From the NCBI GenBank assembly GCA_037189845.1, contig JBBCIS010000008.1, positions 124,001-188,000 of the forward strand: DNA of 64,000 nt, read 5' to 3'. Shown in pieces: positions 36,086-44,994 of this stretch (the stretch's first letter is position 1; each line of letters opens with the position of its first letter). The notes below the pieces were generated by a model. That model was given only the letters and a program-made list of their open reading frames with translations, was not told where the DNA came from and ran no database searches. The position numbers were made by a program, and so were the translations under genes. This DNA comes from JAMLHH01 sp037189845 (GTDB lineage Bacteria; Bacteroidota; Bacteroidia; Chitinophagales; JADIYW01).

Positions 36086-37408
36086 TTATTTGAACGGAAC
36101 TTTCATCTTGCCACCCGGAGCCATTGTGCTCATTTTTTTCATCATTTTTTTCATTTCTTCGAATTGTTTGATGAATTGATTGACATCTTTAATATCACTA
36201 CCTGAACCTTTTGCAATACGATTTCTTCTGCTGCCATTTAGTAAGTCGGGATTTGCTCTTTCTGCCGGAGTCATGGAGAAAATCATCGCTTCGATTTTCT
36301 TGAACGCATTGTCGTCGATGTCGATATCTTTTAACGCTTTACCCATACCCGGTATCATACCCAACAAATCTTTGATGTTACCCATTTTACGGATTTGGTT
36401 GAGCTGACCAAGAAAGTCATCAAAATCAAACTGATTTTTAACGATTTTCTTTTGTAGTCTTGCAGCTTCTTTAGCATCAAAGTTTTCCTGCGCTTTCTCT
36501 ACGAAAGACACAATATCACCCATGCCGAGGATACGTTGTGCCATCCTTTCCGGATAGAAAACGTCCAATGTATCAAGCTTCTCACCACGGCTGACAAATT
36601 TGATGGGCTTGTCAACAGTATATTTAATGGAAAGAGCCGCACCACCGCGTGTGTCACCATCCAGCTTGGTCAGCACGACACCATCAAAGTTGATTTTATC
36701 ATTGAAAGCTTTGGCAGTATTTACCGCATCCTGACCTGTCATGGAATCCACAACAAAAAGAGTTTCCTGAGGCTGGATAGCTTGCTTCACGCGAGCAATT
36801 TCATCCATCATCTGCTGATCTACAGCCAGACGACCGGCAGTATCCACGATAACTACATTATAGTTTTTGGATTTTGCGTATGCGATGGCGTTTTGAGCAA
36901 TTTCTACAGGATTCTTATTTTCGATTTCACTGTAAACCTCTACGCCGATTTGTTCTCCCAATACTTTTAGCTGATCTATCGCAGCAGGGCGATATACATC
37001 ACAGGCAACGAGCAGGGGCGTGCGTTTCATTTTAGTTTTAAGGTGATGTCCCAGCTTACCGGTAAAAGTGGTTTTACCGGAACCTTGCAAACCGGAAATC
37101 AGCACTATAGCAGGATTACCTTTGATATTGATATCTTCTACATTGCCGCCCATCAGCTCGGTCAGCTCATCAGAAACGATTTTTACCATTAATTGTCCCG
37201 GCGAGACAGCATTGATGACCTTTTCTCCAATGGCTTTATCTTTGATTTTATCGGTAAATTCTTTCGCAATTTTATAATTCACGTCAGCATCTACCAATGC
37301 TCTTCTGATTTCTTTGACTGTAGCAGCGATATTGAGGTCGGTGATTTTGCCTTGGCCTTTGAGGTTTTTAAACGCTGAGTCTAACCGGTCCTGAAGATTT
37401 TCAAACAT
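36086..37408 (-). CDS. ffh: Signal recognition particle protein Ffh (SRP54)
   Basis: 440 aa from MFENLQDRLDSAFKN at 37408. An unusually clear Shine-Dalgarno (AGGAGAA, 5 nt upstream) decides this start over one nine codons earlier. N domain (1-90), G domain with GLQGSGKTTFTGKLG, DTAGRLAVDQ, TKLDGDTRGGAAL, and a Met-rich M domain (about 320-440, MIPGMGKALKDI ... MKKMMKKMSTMAPGGK) that binds SRP RNA and signal sequences. It targets nascent inner-membrane proteins with FtsY. Monocistronic. Confidence 0.97.
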   Translation of the reverse strand: MFENLQDRLDSAFKNLKGQGKITDLNIAATVKEIRRALVDADVNYKIAKEFTDKIKDKAIGEKVINAVSPGQLMVKIVSDELTELMGGNVEDINIKGNPAIVLISGLQGSGKTTFTGKLGHHLKTKMKRTPLLVACDVYRPAAIDQLKVLGEQIGVEVYSEIENKNPVEIAQNAIAYAKSKNYNVVIVDTAGRLAVDQQMMDEIARVKQAIQPQETLFVVDSMTGQDAVNTAKAFNDKINFDGVVLTKLDGDTRGGAALSIKYTVDKPIKFVSRGEKLDTLDVFYPERMAQRILGMGDIVSFVEKAQENFDAKEAARLQKKIVKNQFDFDDFLGQLNQIRKMGNIKDLLGMIPGMGKALKDIDIDDNAFKKIEAMIFSMTPAERANPDLLNGSRRNRIAKGSGSDIKDVNQFIKQFEEMKKMMKKMSTMAPGGKMKVPFK

Positions 37409-37652
37409 AATTCTCCTTTTTGAATGGAACTGCAAAAATAAAATAAGCTACTTAAAAAAGGGATTTTTTACTAACTAATTCACTAAATAAAAAGAAGTCT
37501 TCTTTGCTAAAATCTCTTTTGTATGAAAATGAGAATCTATATTAATATACAGGTCATAAAAACTCATACATCACATTGCAGTCCTGACAGAACCGACACG
37601 ACAGTGATGTGGAACAGCGCAGATGAATGACTGCTTTGAATAGAGGCAAAAC

Positions 37653-37678
37653 AAAAAAGCGAAGCATTGCTGATTCGC
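37653..37678 (-). terminator. Terminator of the gpmI-hisS operon
   Basis: GCGAA/TTCGC (37659-37663 and 37674-37678) with an inner AGCA/TGCT pair is followed on the minus strand by a T run, 25 bp past the hisS stop. The gap on to 37408 shows nothing else. Confidence 0.7.
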
Positions 37679-37703
37679 CTGTGTATAACTGTATAAAGTC
37701 TGA

Positions 37704-39029
37704 TTACTCTTCAATCAATTGATTACCGGAAATAATTTCAACAGCCTCTGATGTGCTGAAAAGTTTTTGCTTCCCGGTTCTAAGATCTTTGATAGTGACT
37801 TTGTTTTCTTTGATTTCAGCTTCGCCCAGAATTGCCATATAAGGAATGCCTTTTTTATCAGCATAAGCAAATTGTTTTTTAAGCTTACCCGGTTCAGGAT
37901 AAACTTCGGTCGCAATCCCTGAAGCTCTGAGCTCAGATGCTAATGCCAGCGAATGCCTCATTTCTGCATCAGAAAAAACTGCTGCTAAGACTTTGGTGCT
38001 GGTTTTTACCGGCTCCAGCATATTGAGCTGCTGCATGGCTGTGAAAATTCTGTCCAATCCAAGTGTTGTTCCCACGGAAGGCATATCTTTTCCGGTAAAC
38101 ATGCCAATGAGCTTGTCATATCTGCCGCCGCCTGTCAGACTGCCCATGTGCGGCTGGTCAGTGAGTTTGGTTTCGAAAATGGGACCTGTGTAATAATCCA
38201 GGCCTCTTGCAAGCGATAAATCAAATGCGTAGTGTTTGTTATCAACTCCTAATTGTTCCAAAAATCCGAAAAGCTGCCTGGTTTCCGCAATACCTTCCTG
38301 AGCCATCTCAATTCCTGCAAGAGCTTCAGATAAAGTGTCCAGATTGAGCTGTTGATTCAATAAATCTCCCAGTTTCTGAATAGCGCTTTCAGGTAGCTCT
38401 TTCTCTGACAGTTCTTTTTGAACTTCTAACCAGGGCATTTTATCCAGCTTGTCTATCGAACGGCAAACTTCCTGCGTCATATCTGATGCCAGACCGGCAT
38501 ATTGTGTAATACCGTTGAGGATTTTGCGGTTATTGATTTTGATCAGGAATGTAGTAAATCCTAAAGTTTTTAATACTTCGTAAGCGATAGCTACCATTTC
38601 AGCGTCTATCAACATGGAAGTAGAGCCTACTGCATCTATATCACACTGGTAAAATTCTCTGAATCTGCCCTGATGTGGTTGTGGTCTGTCAGCACGCCAG
38701 ACAGGTTGAATCTGATATCTTTTAAAGGGTAGAGGTAGATCCGGGTTCATGGCCACCACTCTGGAAAAAGGAACGGTCAGGTCATAATGTAAAGCTGCCT
38801 GATCCTTTGTTCCCGGCTTGTAGTCTAATCTATAGATAAGTCTGTCTGCATCTTCACCGTATTTGCCGGCCAATACATCCAGATACTCAATTGCAGGAGT
38901 TTCGATGGGAGCGAAGCCATATTTTTTAAATACCTGACGCATAGTATCCGTTATGCGTTCGCGGTGCAACATCTGTTCCGGTAAAAAATCTCGCGCGCCT
39001 TTAAAAACTCTCGGTTTAATTTGACTCAT
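37704..39029 (-). CDS. hisS: Histidyl-tRNA synthetase
   Basis: 441 aa, class II synthetase of normal length. Motif 1 region with KGARDFLPEQML at the start, motif 2 as GRFREFYQCDIDAVG, the HisRS signature LARGLDYYTGPIFE and motif 3 VGTTLGLDRIF. A C-terminal anticodon-binding domain (about 345-430) follows. It charges tRNA-His. Its start overlaps the upstream lipoprotein gene by 14 bp, so it is the last gene of the gpmI-lipoprotein-hisS operon. Confidence 0.97.
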   Translation of the reverse strand: MSQIKPRVFKGARDFLPEQMLHRERITDTMRQVFKKYGFAPIETPAIEYLDVLAGKYGEDADRLIYRLDYKPGTKDQAALHYDLTVPFSRVVAMNPDLPLPFKRYQIQPVWRADRPQPHQGRFREFYQCDIDAVGSTSMLIDAEMVAIAYEVLKTLGFTTFLIKINNRKILNGITQYAGLASDMTQEVCRSIDKLDKMPWLEVQKELSEKELPESAIQKLGDLLNQQLNLDTLSEALAGIEMAQEGIAETRQLFGFLEQLGVDNKHYAFDLSLARGLDYYTGPIFETKLTDQPHMGSLTGGGRYDKLIGMFTGKDMPSVGTTLGLDRIFTAMQQLNMLEPVKTSTKVLAAVFSDAEMRHSLALASELRASGIATEVYPEPGKLKKQFAYADKKGIPYMAILGEAEIKENKVTIKDLRTGKQKLFSTSEAVEIISGNQLIEE

Positions 39030-39606
39030 CTTTACAATTATATGTCGTGGTAATACTAAAATTTTTCTCTTTCATCCAAAGGATTTTCTGATATCCCTCT
39101 GCTCTCAGTGCTGTACCGGAAACATAATAGATCTTTTGCTGAGTATGGAAAATCTTGTTTCTGGATTCCCGTTCAGCTTCTATATAAAAAGGTGTACTGA
39201 AATCATCTCTTAGAAAGCTGACTTTCAGACTTTTCACAGGAATGGAGGAGCTGTTCGTGTTATACCGGATGACACTCACGGAATCACTTCCTTCCAATGG
39301 TTCAAGAATAGTGTCGATCGTAAAATAATCATACCAGGCTGATTTACGGACATCCATATCTGCAAGTATTTTTAACTCCTTGGTCCAGTCAAATTTGCTG
39401 ATATCTACAGATTGCTGATCATGTTCGCCGTTAATTTCTCCTTCTTTATAGATCTGACAGGATTTTCCTTTAAAATGGATTACTTCCTGCTCAACGAAAG
39501 CTTTTAAGTCAAAGAACTCTTCTTCGGAATGTTTGCCGACTTTACTGTCATCTTTACAGGAAATAAAGCTTAATAAGGTCAATATGATAATGTAACGTAA
39601 TCTCAT
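39016..39606 (-). CDS. Lipoprotein, unknown
   Basis: 196 aa with lipobox SFISC (Cys17) and an otherwise unrecognised mature domain (FDWTKELKILADMDVRKSAW ... VSGTALRAEGYQKILW). It overlaps gpmI by ATGA and hisS by 14 bp, so all three are translationally coupled although their functions are unrelated. Small lipoproteins of this kind next to housekeeping genes occur in Bacteroidota, but I can give no function. Confidence 0.75.
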   Translation of the reverse strand: MRLRYIIILTLLSFISCKDDSKVGKHSEEEFFDLKAFVEQEVIHFKGKSCQIYKEGEINGEHDQQSVDISKFDWTKELKILADMDVRKSAWYDYFTIDTILEPLEGSDSVSVIRYNTNSSSIPVKSLKVSFLRDDFSTPFYIEAERESRNKIFHTQQKIYYVSGTALRAEGYQKILWMKEKNFSITTTYNCKDESN

Positions 39607-41132
39607 GAAATGATAATATTTCCGGTCATTTCAGCAGGAATATCTATGCCCATTACGGATAAAACAGACGGAGCGATATCAGCCAGCTTTCCATTTGCAA
39701 TCTTTCCGTTGGCTTCCTGATTGATATAAAATACCGGTACAAGATTTTTAGTGTGTGCAGTATTGGGACTTCCGTCAGCATTTTTCATATAGTCAGCATT
39801 GCCGTGATCGGCTGTCACTATAATGTGATAATCGTATTTCAAAGCAGCTTCTACCAGCTCTTTGACACATTGATCTACTGTTTCGGCTGCTTTCATTGCT
39901 GCTTCAAAAACGCCTGTATGGCCTACCATATCTGTATTGGCAAAATTAAGACAGATGAAATCCGGTTGTGTGCTGCTGATAGCTTCCAGCGCTTTGTTTT
40001 TTAGCTCATAAGCGCTCATTTCAGGTTGCAGATCGTAAGTTGCTACTTTCGGAGAATTAGCTAAGATTCTGTTTTCCTTAGAGAAAGGTTCTTCACGGCC
40101 TCCGGAAAAGAAGAATGTAACGTGAGGATATTTCTCTGTTTCAGCCATTCTGAGTTGTGAACGTCCGGCATTTTCTATCACTTCGCCTAAAGTCACAGGA
40201 ATAGGATCTTTGCCGTAAGCAACATGTACTCCTGTAAAAGTGGCATCATAGATAGTCATAGTCAGGTAATAGAGCGGCAATGTTTGCATGTCATAATCAG
40301 GAAAATCTTTCTGAGTCAATACCTGGGTGATTTCACGGCATCTGTCAGTTCTGAAATTGAAAGCAATCACCACATCATTTTCACGAATAGTAGCAACGGG
40401 TTGTAAATCTTCATTTACAATAGCAACAGGTCCAATAAATTCATCTGTTTGCTCTTTATTATAAGCCTGACGAATGGCTTCTGCTGCAGAAATTGCTTTC
40501 TCTCCGGTGCCAAATCTCAGTAAATCATAAGCTTTTTTAATCCGTTCCCATCTTTTATCCCTGTCCATAGCATAATAGCGTCCGCATACAGAGGCTATTT
40601 TCGTAGGGTATTTTTCAATATATGCCTGTAGATCAGCGATAAATCCCAGCCCGGATTTGGGATCTGTATCTCTTCCGTCAGTAAAAGCATGTACAAAGCT
40701 TTGTTGGACGCCATTGTCATCCGCCATTTTTATCAGTGCTTTCAAATGATCGGTATGAGAGTGGATGCCGCCGTCAGAAACCAGTCCAATGAAATGTACT
40801 GGCTTATTGTTTTCTTTTGCATGACGGAAAGCTTCAATGAGCGCTTTGTTTCTGAAAAACTCCCCGCTTTCGATATTTTTCTGAATCAGCAACAAATCCT
40901 GCCAAACCACACGGCCAGCTCCGAGATTCATGTGGCCGACCTCGGAATTCCCCATCTGGTCATCCGGCAAACCCACATGTTCGCCATAGGTGAGTAGAGT
41001 AGCATTGGGATATTTTTGATATAAGCTATCTACAAAAGGAGTATTGGCAGCCTGGATGGCACTGGAACTTGCATCGGTGTTAATGCCCCATCCATCCATG
41101 ATGATTAAGAAAGCTTTTTTGTTTTTCAACAT
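39603..41132 (-). CDS. gpmI: 2,3-bisphosphoglycerate-independent phosphoglycerate mutase
   Basis: 509 aa, normal for iPGM. It interconverts 3- and 2-phosphoglycerate in glycolysis using two Mn2+ ions. Motifs: LIIMDGWGI (first metal Asp), MGNSEVGHMNLGAGR with the catalytic Ser, HAFTDGRDTDP, NFRTDRCREI and ADHGNADYM. All metal ligands are present. It is the first gene of an operon with a small lipoprotein gene and hisS. Confidence 0.97.
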   Translation of the reverse strand: MLKNKKAFLIIMDGWGINTDASSSAIQAANTPFVDSLYQKYPNATLLTYGEHVGLPDDQMGNSEVGHMNLGAGRVVWQDLLLIQKNIESGEFFRNKALIEAFRHAKENNKPVHFIGLVSDGGIHSHTDHLKALIKMADDNGVQQSFVHAFTDGRDTDPKSGLGFIADLQAYIEKYPTKIASVCGRYYAMDRDKRWERIKKAYDLLRFGTGEKAISAAEAIRQAYNKEQTDEFIGPVAIVNEDLQPVATIRENDVVIAFNFRTDRCREITQVLTQKDFPDYDMQTLPLYYLTMTIYDATFTGVHVAYGKDPIPVTLGEVIENAGRSQLRMAETEKYPHVTFFFSGGREEPFSKENRILANSPKVATYDLQPEMSAYELKNKALEAISSTQPDFICLNFANTDMVGHTGVFEAAMKAAETVDQCVKELVEAALKYDYHIIVTADHGNADYMKNADGSPNTAHTKNLVPVFYINQEANGKIANGKLADIAPSVLSVMGIDIPAEMTGNIIIS

Positions 41133-41170
41133 TGCTTATAGTGTGTTATTATAATTTTCTTAACTTATTT

Positions 41171-41201
41171 TAACTTTGGCTGCTTTTGGCACAAATTATG
41201 C
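41171..41201 (+). promoter_or_regulatory. Promoter region of the DUF4783-nadC unit
   Basis: Two signals overlap. TAACTTTG (41171-41178) is a perfect Bacteroidota -7 box. TGGCAC-AAATT-ATGC (41187-41201) matches the sigma-54 -24/-12 pattern with one change (ATGC for TTGC) and would start transcription about 15 nt before the ATG at 41228. The first is the simpler explanation. Confidence 0.5.
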
Positions 41202-41227
41202 AGCAATTCCGCAAAATTACGTTTTAT

Positions 41228-41632
41228 ATGTCCTTAAAAAAACTAATCCGACTTGTTTTTACCTTAATAATTTTATTGGGAGTGAATTCAGTTGTATTAG
41301 CTCAGAATTTTCAAAATGTGGTTTCCGGCTCATTGTCCAATGGTAATGTGAGAGAGTTATCTAAACATTTTGACAAAAGGGTACAGGTTACTATAGATAA
41401 AAAGACAGAATATTACAGCAGCTCTCAGGCGGAAATTATTGTCAGAGATCAGCTGGAGCAAATGGGTAATAAAAACTTTACGCTTATCAGAAGTGGTCTG
41501 GCTGAAGGTGATACCGCCGAGTTTTATATCGGAGAAATCAGATGCAGCAAAGGTGCGGTCAAAGTATATATTTATGCCCGAAAAGTTGCAGATACGCCCT
41601 ATATTCAGGAAATTAGATTCGAGAAAAATTAA
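41228..41632 (+). CDS. DUF4783-family exported protein
   Basis: About 134 aa from MSLKKLIRLVFTLIILL at 41228, with a signal peptide ending VVLAQ. The start 14 codons upstream would lie within the promoter. The mature part (FQNVVSGSLSNGNVRELSKH ... ILVRD-like EIIVRDQLEQMGN) fits the Bacteroidota-specific DUF4783 family, an NTF2-like fold of unknown role. It is followed at once by nadC (5 bp), a pairing that suggests one transcript. Confidence 0.8.
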   Translation: MSLKKLIRLVFTLIILLGVNSVVLAQNFQNVVSGSLSNGNVRELSKHFDKRVQVTIDKKTEYYSSSQAEIIVRDQLEQMGNKNFTLIRSGLAEGDTAEFYIGEIRCSKGAVKVYIYARKVADTPYIQEIRFEKN

Positions 41633-41637
41633 TCGAA

Positions 41638-42492
41638 GTGCTTTTAGACGAACCTGCTTTAAAGAAATTTATATTAAATGCTTTAGAGGAAGATGTCAGA
41701 GATGGTGACCATACCTCTCTTGCATGCATTCCTGGAGAGGCTGCCGGACATGCCAAATTACTAATCAAAGAAGATGGGATTTTAGCAGGAATACCTGTTG
41801 CTATTGCTGTTTTTGCTGCTGTAGACCCAACCCTGGAAATGGATATTTTCATGGATGAGGGTGATGCAATGAAAAAGGGAGATATCGCTTTCAAAGTTTC
41901 AGGCTCTGCTATCAGTATTCTGACCGCTGAGCGCCTGGTGCTCAACTGTATGCAGCGTATGAGCGGTATCGCTACTTTAACCGGTAAATACGTCAAAGCT
42001 ATAGAAGGAACTCATGCAAAAGTAATTGATACCCGTAAAACAACACCGGGCATCCGTATGTTGGAAAAATATGCTGTAACCGTTGGCGGTGGCGCTAATC
42101 ATCGCATGGGATTGTACGATATGATCATGATCAAAGATAATCATGTAGATTTTAGTGGTGGAATTCCTCAGGCGATTGCCCGTACACATGAGTATCTGAA
42201 AGCGAAAGGGCTGGATTTGAGAATCGAAGTAGAAACCAGGAATCTGGATGAAGTTCGTCAGATATTGGTAACAGGCGGTGTTCACAGAATCATGCTGGAC
42301 AATTATACTCCGGAGCTGATGAAGGAAGCTGTCGCACTGATAGACGGAAAATATGAAACGGAAGCTTCAGGGGGAATCAAATTGGATACCATCAGATCTT
42401 ATGCTGAAACAGGTGTTGATTTTATTTCCATAGGAGCTTTAACGCATTCTGCTACTTCATTGGATTTAAGTCTGAAAGCGGTATTTGTTTAA
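41638..42492 (+). CDS. nadC: Nicotinate-nucleotide pyrophosphorylase (quinolinate phosphoribosyltransferase)
   Basis: 284 aa starting at GTG (no ATG fits). It decarboxylates quinolinate and adds ribose phosphate from PRPP to form NaMN in de novo NAD synthesis. Signatures: EDVRDGDHTSLACIP, ERLVLNCMQRMSGIAT, DTRKTTPGIRMLEKYAV, GGGANHRMGLYDMIMIKDNH, EASGGI and GVDFISIGALTHS. All active-site Arg and Lys residues are kept. The stop codon lies inside an AT-rich repeat arm. Confidence 0.95.
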   Translation: MLLDEPALKKFILNALEEDVRDGDHTSLACIPGEAAGHAKLLIKEDGILAGIPVAIAVFAAVDPTLEMDIFMDEGDAMKKGDIAFKVSGSAISILTAERLVLNCMQRMSGIATLTGKYVKAIEGTHAKVIDTRKTTPGIRMLEKYAVTVGGGANHRMGLYDMIMIKDNHVDFSGGIPQAIARTHEYLKAKGLDLRIEVETRNLDEVRQILVTGGVHRIMLDNYTPELMKEAVALIDGKYETEASGGIKLDTIRSYAETGVDFISIGALTHSATSLDLSLKAVFV

Positions 42493-42597
42493 AGTTTAAG
42501 AGCTTGCCCGCCGGGGTGGTTTGAAGTTCAAGGTTGCTTGCGCTCAATGGATTTCGGACAAAAAACTTTAAACCTTAAACAATAAAACTTTAAACAC
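42487..42597. repeat. AT-rich inverted repeat (GTTTAAAGTTTAAG family)
   Basis: GTTTAAAGTTTAAG (42487-42500) and an inverted arm at 42564-42596 (AACTTTAAACCTTAAAC and on) enclose a GC-rich core with GCCCGCCGGGGTGG. A single further arm follows the next gene (42947-42963). Same family as 26343-26441. Confidence 0.55.
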
Positions 42598-42599
42598 TC

Positions 42600-42947
42600 A
42601 TGAAAGATTGGAAAAATGCGTTGGGTAGCCTGTATGATGCGATGCCTAAAGATCCTGATGGTGATAATACTTACGAAGAGCCTGTAGAACAGGAAGAGAC
42701 GTGGAAACCTTCAAAAGATATTGTTTACATTTTCAAAGACAGTAAAAGACGCAATGGCAAGACTGTTACCATCGTGGAAGGATTGCAGGCTCCGGACGAT
42801 GTTTTGGAACAAATTGCCAAAAAGCTGAAAACTGTTTGTGGTGTAGGCGGCTCTGTAAAGGATAGAGAAATCATGATCCAGGGTGATTTCAGGCAAAAGG
42901 TGAAAGAAGTTCTGGATAAAGAAGGATTTAAGACTAAGATAAAATAG
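42600..42947 (+). CDS. Translation initiation factor SUI1/eIF1 homologue (YciH-like)
   Basis: 115 aa. Residues about 40-115 form the SUI1 domain (KRRNGKTVTIVEGLQAPDD, LAKKLKTVCGVGGSVKD-like segment, IMIQGDFRQKVKEVLDKEGF). Bacterial YciH-type proteins influence start-codon selection or act in the stress response; the role in Bacteroidota is not established. The N-terminal 35 residues are acidic and variable. It is flanked on both sides by repeat arms and may share the nadC transcript. Confidence 0.9.
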   Translation: MKDWKNALGSLYDAMPKDPDGDNTYEEPVEQEETWKPSKDIVYIFKDSKRRNGKTVTIVEGLQAPDDVLEQIAKKLKTVCGVGGSVKDREIMIQGDFRQKVKEVLDKEGFKTKIK

Positions 42948-42982
42948 TTTAAGGTTTAAAGTTGGCTTGCGCAACGATAACT

Positions 42983-43105
42983 GTCTGAACTATGATACCT
43001 CGACTACGCTTCGCACAGGTTTGTAGTGATTGTTTTGATTATTGTGATTGGTTGCAGAGAAATAATCACTGTTCTCATAAAAATCATAATAATCACACTT
43101 CAGAC
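42983..43105. repeat. GTCTGAA-type inverted repeat element
   Basis: GTCTGAACTATGAT (42983-42996) is matched by the inverted AATCATAATAATCACACTTC plus AGAC (about 43082-43105). Short GATT/AATC tracts fill the interior, and CTCGACTACGCTTCGCAC sits after the left arm. It has no coding potential and resembles small non-autonomous repeats of Bacteroidota intergenic regions. Confidence 0.5.
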
Positions 43106-43155
43106 GATAATCAGGCGTTAGCAATTCCAATACTCAATACCCAGAAACCTCAAAT

Positions 43156-43644
43156 ATGCTGAAAGGAAAAGAATTGATAGCATTAGCGAAGTCTGCGCAG
43201 AAAGATCATCAGAAAATCTTTCATCAGCTGCGTCAGCTTTCCAATAATGATGTCAACGAGCTTTTTCATACTGCTCATGAAGATATTTTTCAGGAAATCA
43301 ATTGTTTAGACTGTGCTAATTGTTGCAGCACTACACCTGCTTTGATTACAGATAAAGATGCGCAACGTATAGCCAGACACTTAAAAGTCTCTGTCAAAGA
43401 GTTTTATCAGAAATATACTGTAAGAGATGATGATGGTGATGATGTATTCAGGCAAACACCTTGTGTCTTTTTAGGTAAAGATCATTATTGTTCTATCTAT
43501 GATGTGCGTCCCAATTCCTGCAGAGAATATCCGCATACAGACCATCCGAAGATGAAACAGATTTTAGATATCACTTTCAAAAACAGGGAAATATGTCCGG
43601 CAGTTTTTGATATAGTAGATATGATGAGAAGGTTAGATGACTGA
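43156..43644 (+). CDS. YkgJ-family cysteine-cluster protein
   Basis: 162 aa. Cysteine pattern CLDCANCCSTTP near residue 53, then TPCVFLGKDHYCSIYDVRPNS with C and EYP following, and a last Cys in REICPAVF. These make up the putative Zn/Fe-S-binding cluster of the YkgJ/CxxCxxCC family (PF03692). The function is unknown; some relatives take part in metal-dependent modification. It is cytosolic and monocistronic. Confidence 0.88.
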   Translation: MLKGKELIALAKSAQKDHQKIFHQLRQLSNNDVNELFHTAHEDIFQEINCLDCANCCSTTPALITDKDAQRIARHLKVSVKEFYQKYTVRDDDGDDVFRQTPCVFLGKDHYCSIYDVRPNSCREYPHTDHPKMKQILDITFKNREICPAVFDIVDMMRRLDD

Positions 43645-43803
43645 GTTTACCAAAAAACAGAAATTGATAATTACGGGTTTGTGTGCTCCATAAATGGTTC
43701 TCATTTTTTACCTGTTTTCTAATTACAATTACCCTCATGATTTTAAATTAATTAAGAAACTAAACCATAAGATTATTGTAATTTCGGCAAGTCAAATAGT
43801 TAT

Positions 43804-44886
43804 ATGAGAAATTTTCTACTGATATTGAGCATAGTACTGACAGGATTATCCTGTAAGCCGGATAAGGATGCATTTGTCATTGAGGGTAAAATTGATGGAC
43901 TGAATGTACCTTATGTTTATCTGGTACATCCGGAAGAAGCAGGTGGAAAACTGGATACGCTGGAAGTTAAAAACGGAGCATTCAGAATCAAAGGAAATAT
44001 TGAAAACGCAAATGTTTATCTCATCGCCTTTGGAGAAGAATTTATGCCTTTGGAAATATTTCTGGAGCCCGGAAAATTCAATATCACAGGAAGCCTGAAA
44101 GATTTTAATTCCTTGAAAATTTCCGGTGGAAAGCTGCAGGAAGCATATAATAAATACGTAGAGCTGACTTCTCCGTTTAATGATGATTTTATTGCAGAAA
44201 GTAAGAAGCTGGAAGCCGCAAAAGCAGAAGGAAATGCTGAAATGACAGACTCTGTTGCCAATAAGCTGGATGAAATTAAAGACCGGTATTATGAAGTATC
44301 TTATGACTATATCGAAAACAGACCTGTAGATATTTTTACTGCCAAAATGATTTCAGAAGTTTTGATCGCATATCCTGATATTGAAAGATTACAACCATTA
44401 GTAGATCAGTTTGATCCTTATGTAAAAGGATCTTCTTACGGTCAGCGTATTATAAATACATTGGCAGTCATGAAAAAAACTTCTGTTGGTACAGAGGCTC
44501 CTTTATTTGCCATGTTTGATATTGAAGGGAATGAAAAAACACTGGAAAGCATGAAAGGCAAATATGTGCTGATCGATTTCTGGGCTTCGTGGTGCAAGCC
44601 TTGCAGAGATGAAAATCCACGCCTGGTCAGCTTGTATCAAAAATTCAAAGGACCAAAATTCGAAATTCTTGGAGTATCCATTGATCAGAGTAAGACAAAA
44701 TGGAAAGAAGCAGTGGAGGCTGATAAGTTAGTCTGGACACAAGTGATAGATGAAAATTCAGTCGCTAACAAAGAATATGGCATCATATCTATTCCGTCAA
44801 ATATTTTGATTGATCCACAGGGAGTTATTATTGCTAAAAATGTTTTCGGAAAAAAGTTAGAAGCTAAGCTTCAGGAAGTTTTATAG
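43804..44886 (+). CDS. Thioredoxin-family lipoprotein with DUF4369 domain
   Basis: 360 aa. Lipobox TGLSC (Cys17), an N-terminal DUF4369 beta domain (about 22-115, FVIEGKIDGLNVPYVYLVHP), a helical linker and a C-terminal TlpA/ResA-like thioredoxin domain (about 225-360) with the redox motif FWASWCKPCRDENP. The cis-Pro region SIPSNILIDPQG is present. It probably reduces disulfides in the periplasm, for example for cytochrome c maturation. The DUF4369 fusion is characteristic of Bacteroidota. Confidence 0.92.
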   Translation: MRNFLLILSIVLTGLSCKPDKDAFVIEGKIDGLNVPYVYLVHPEEAGGKLDTLEVKNGAFRIKGNIENANVYLIAFGEEFMPLEIFLEPGKFNITGSLKDFNSLKISGGKLQEAYNKYVELTSPFNDDFIAESKKLEAAKAEGNAEMTDSVANKLDEIKDRYYEVSYDYIENRPVDIFTAKMISEVLIAYPDIERLQPLVDQFDPYVKGSSYGQRIINTLAVMKKTSVGTEAPLFAMFDIEGNEKTLESMKGKYVLIDFWASWCKPCRDENPRLVSLYQKFKGPKFEILGVSIDQSKTKWKEAVEADKLVWTQVIDENSVANKEYGIISIPSNILIDPQGVIIAKNVFGKKLEAKLQEVL

Positions 44887-44994
44887 TGGTGTCAGATTCA
44901 ACATTGCACAAGGTAAAATAAGGTACCTGATTCTTTTAATTTTCTCTTTGTATTATCTGTTTCAGTTGGTTACCGGGTGATAAAAAAGAAAAAT

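Noticed and set aside
41613..41996. A 127-codon open frame antisense to nadC
   Set aside because: Shadow of nadC with no recognisable features.
42597..43156. Possible CRISPR-like array from repeated AATCA/GTTTAAAG units
   Set aside because: Units differ in length, are inverted rather than direct, and lack regular spacers; no cas genes are present.
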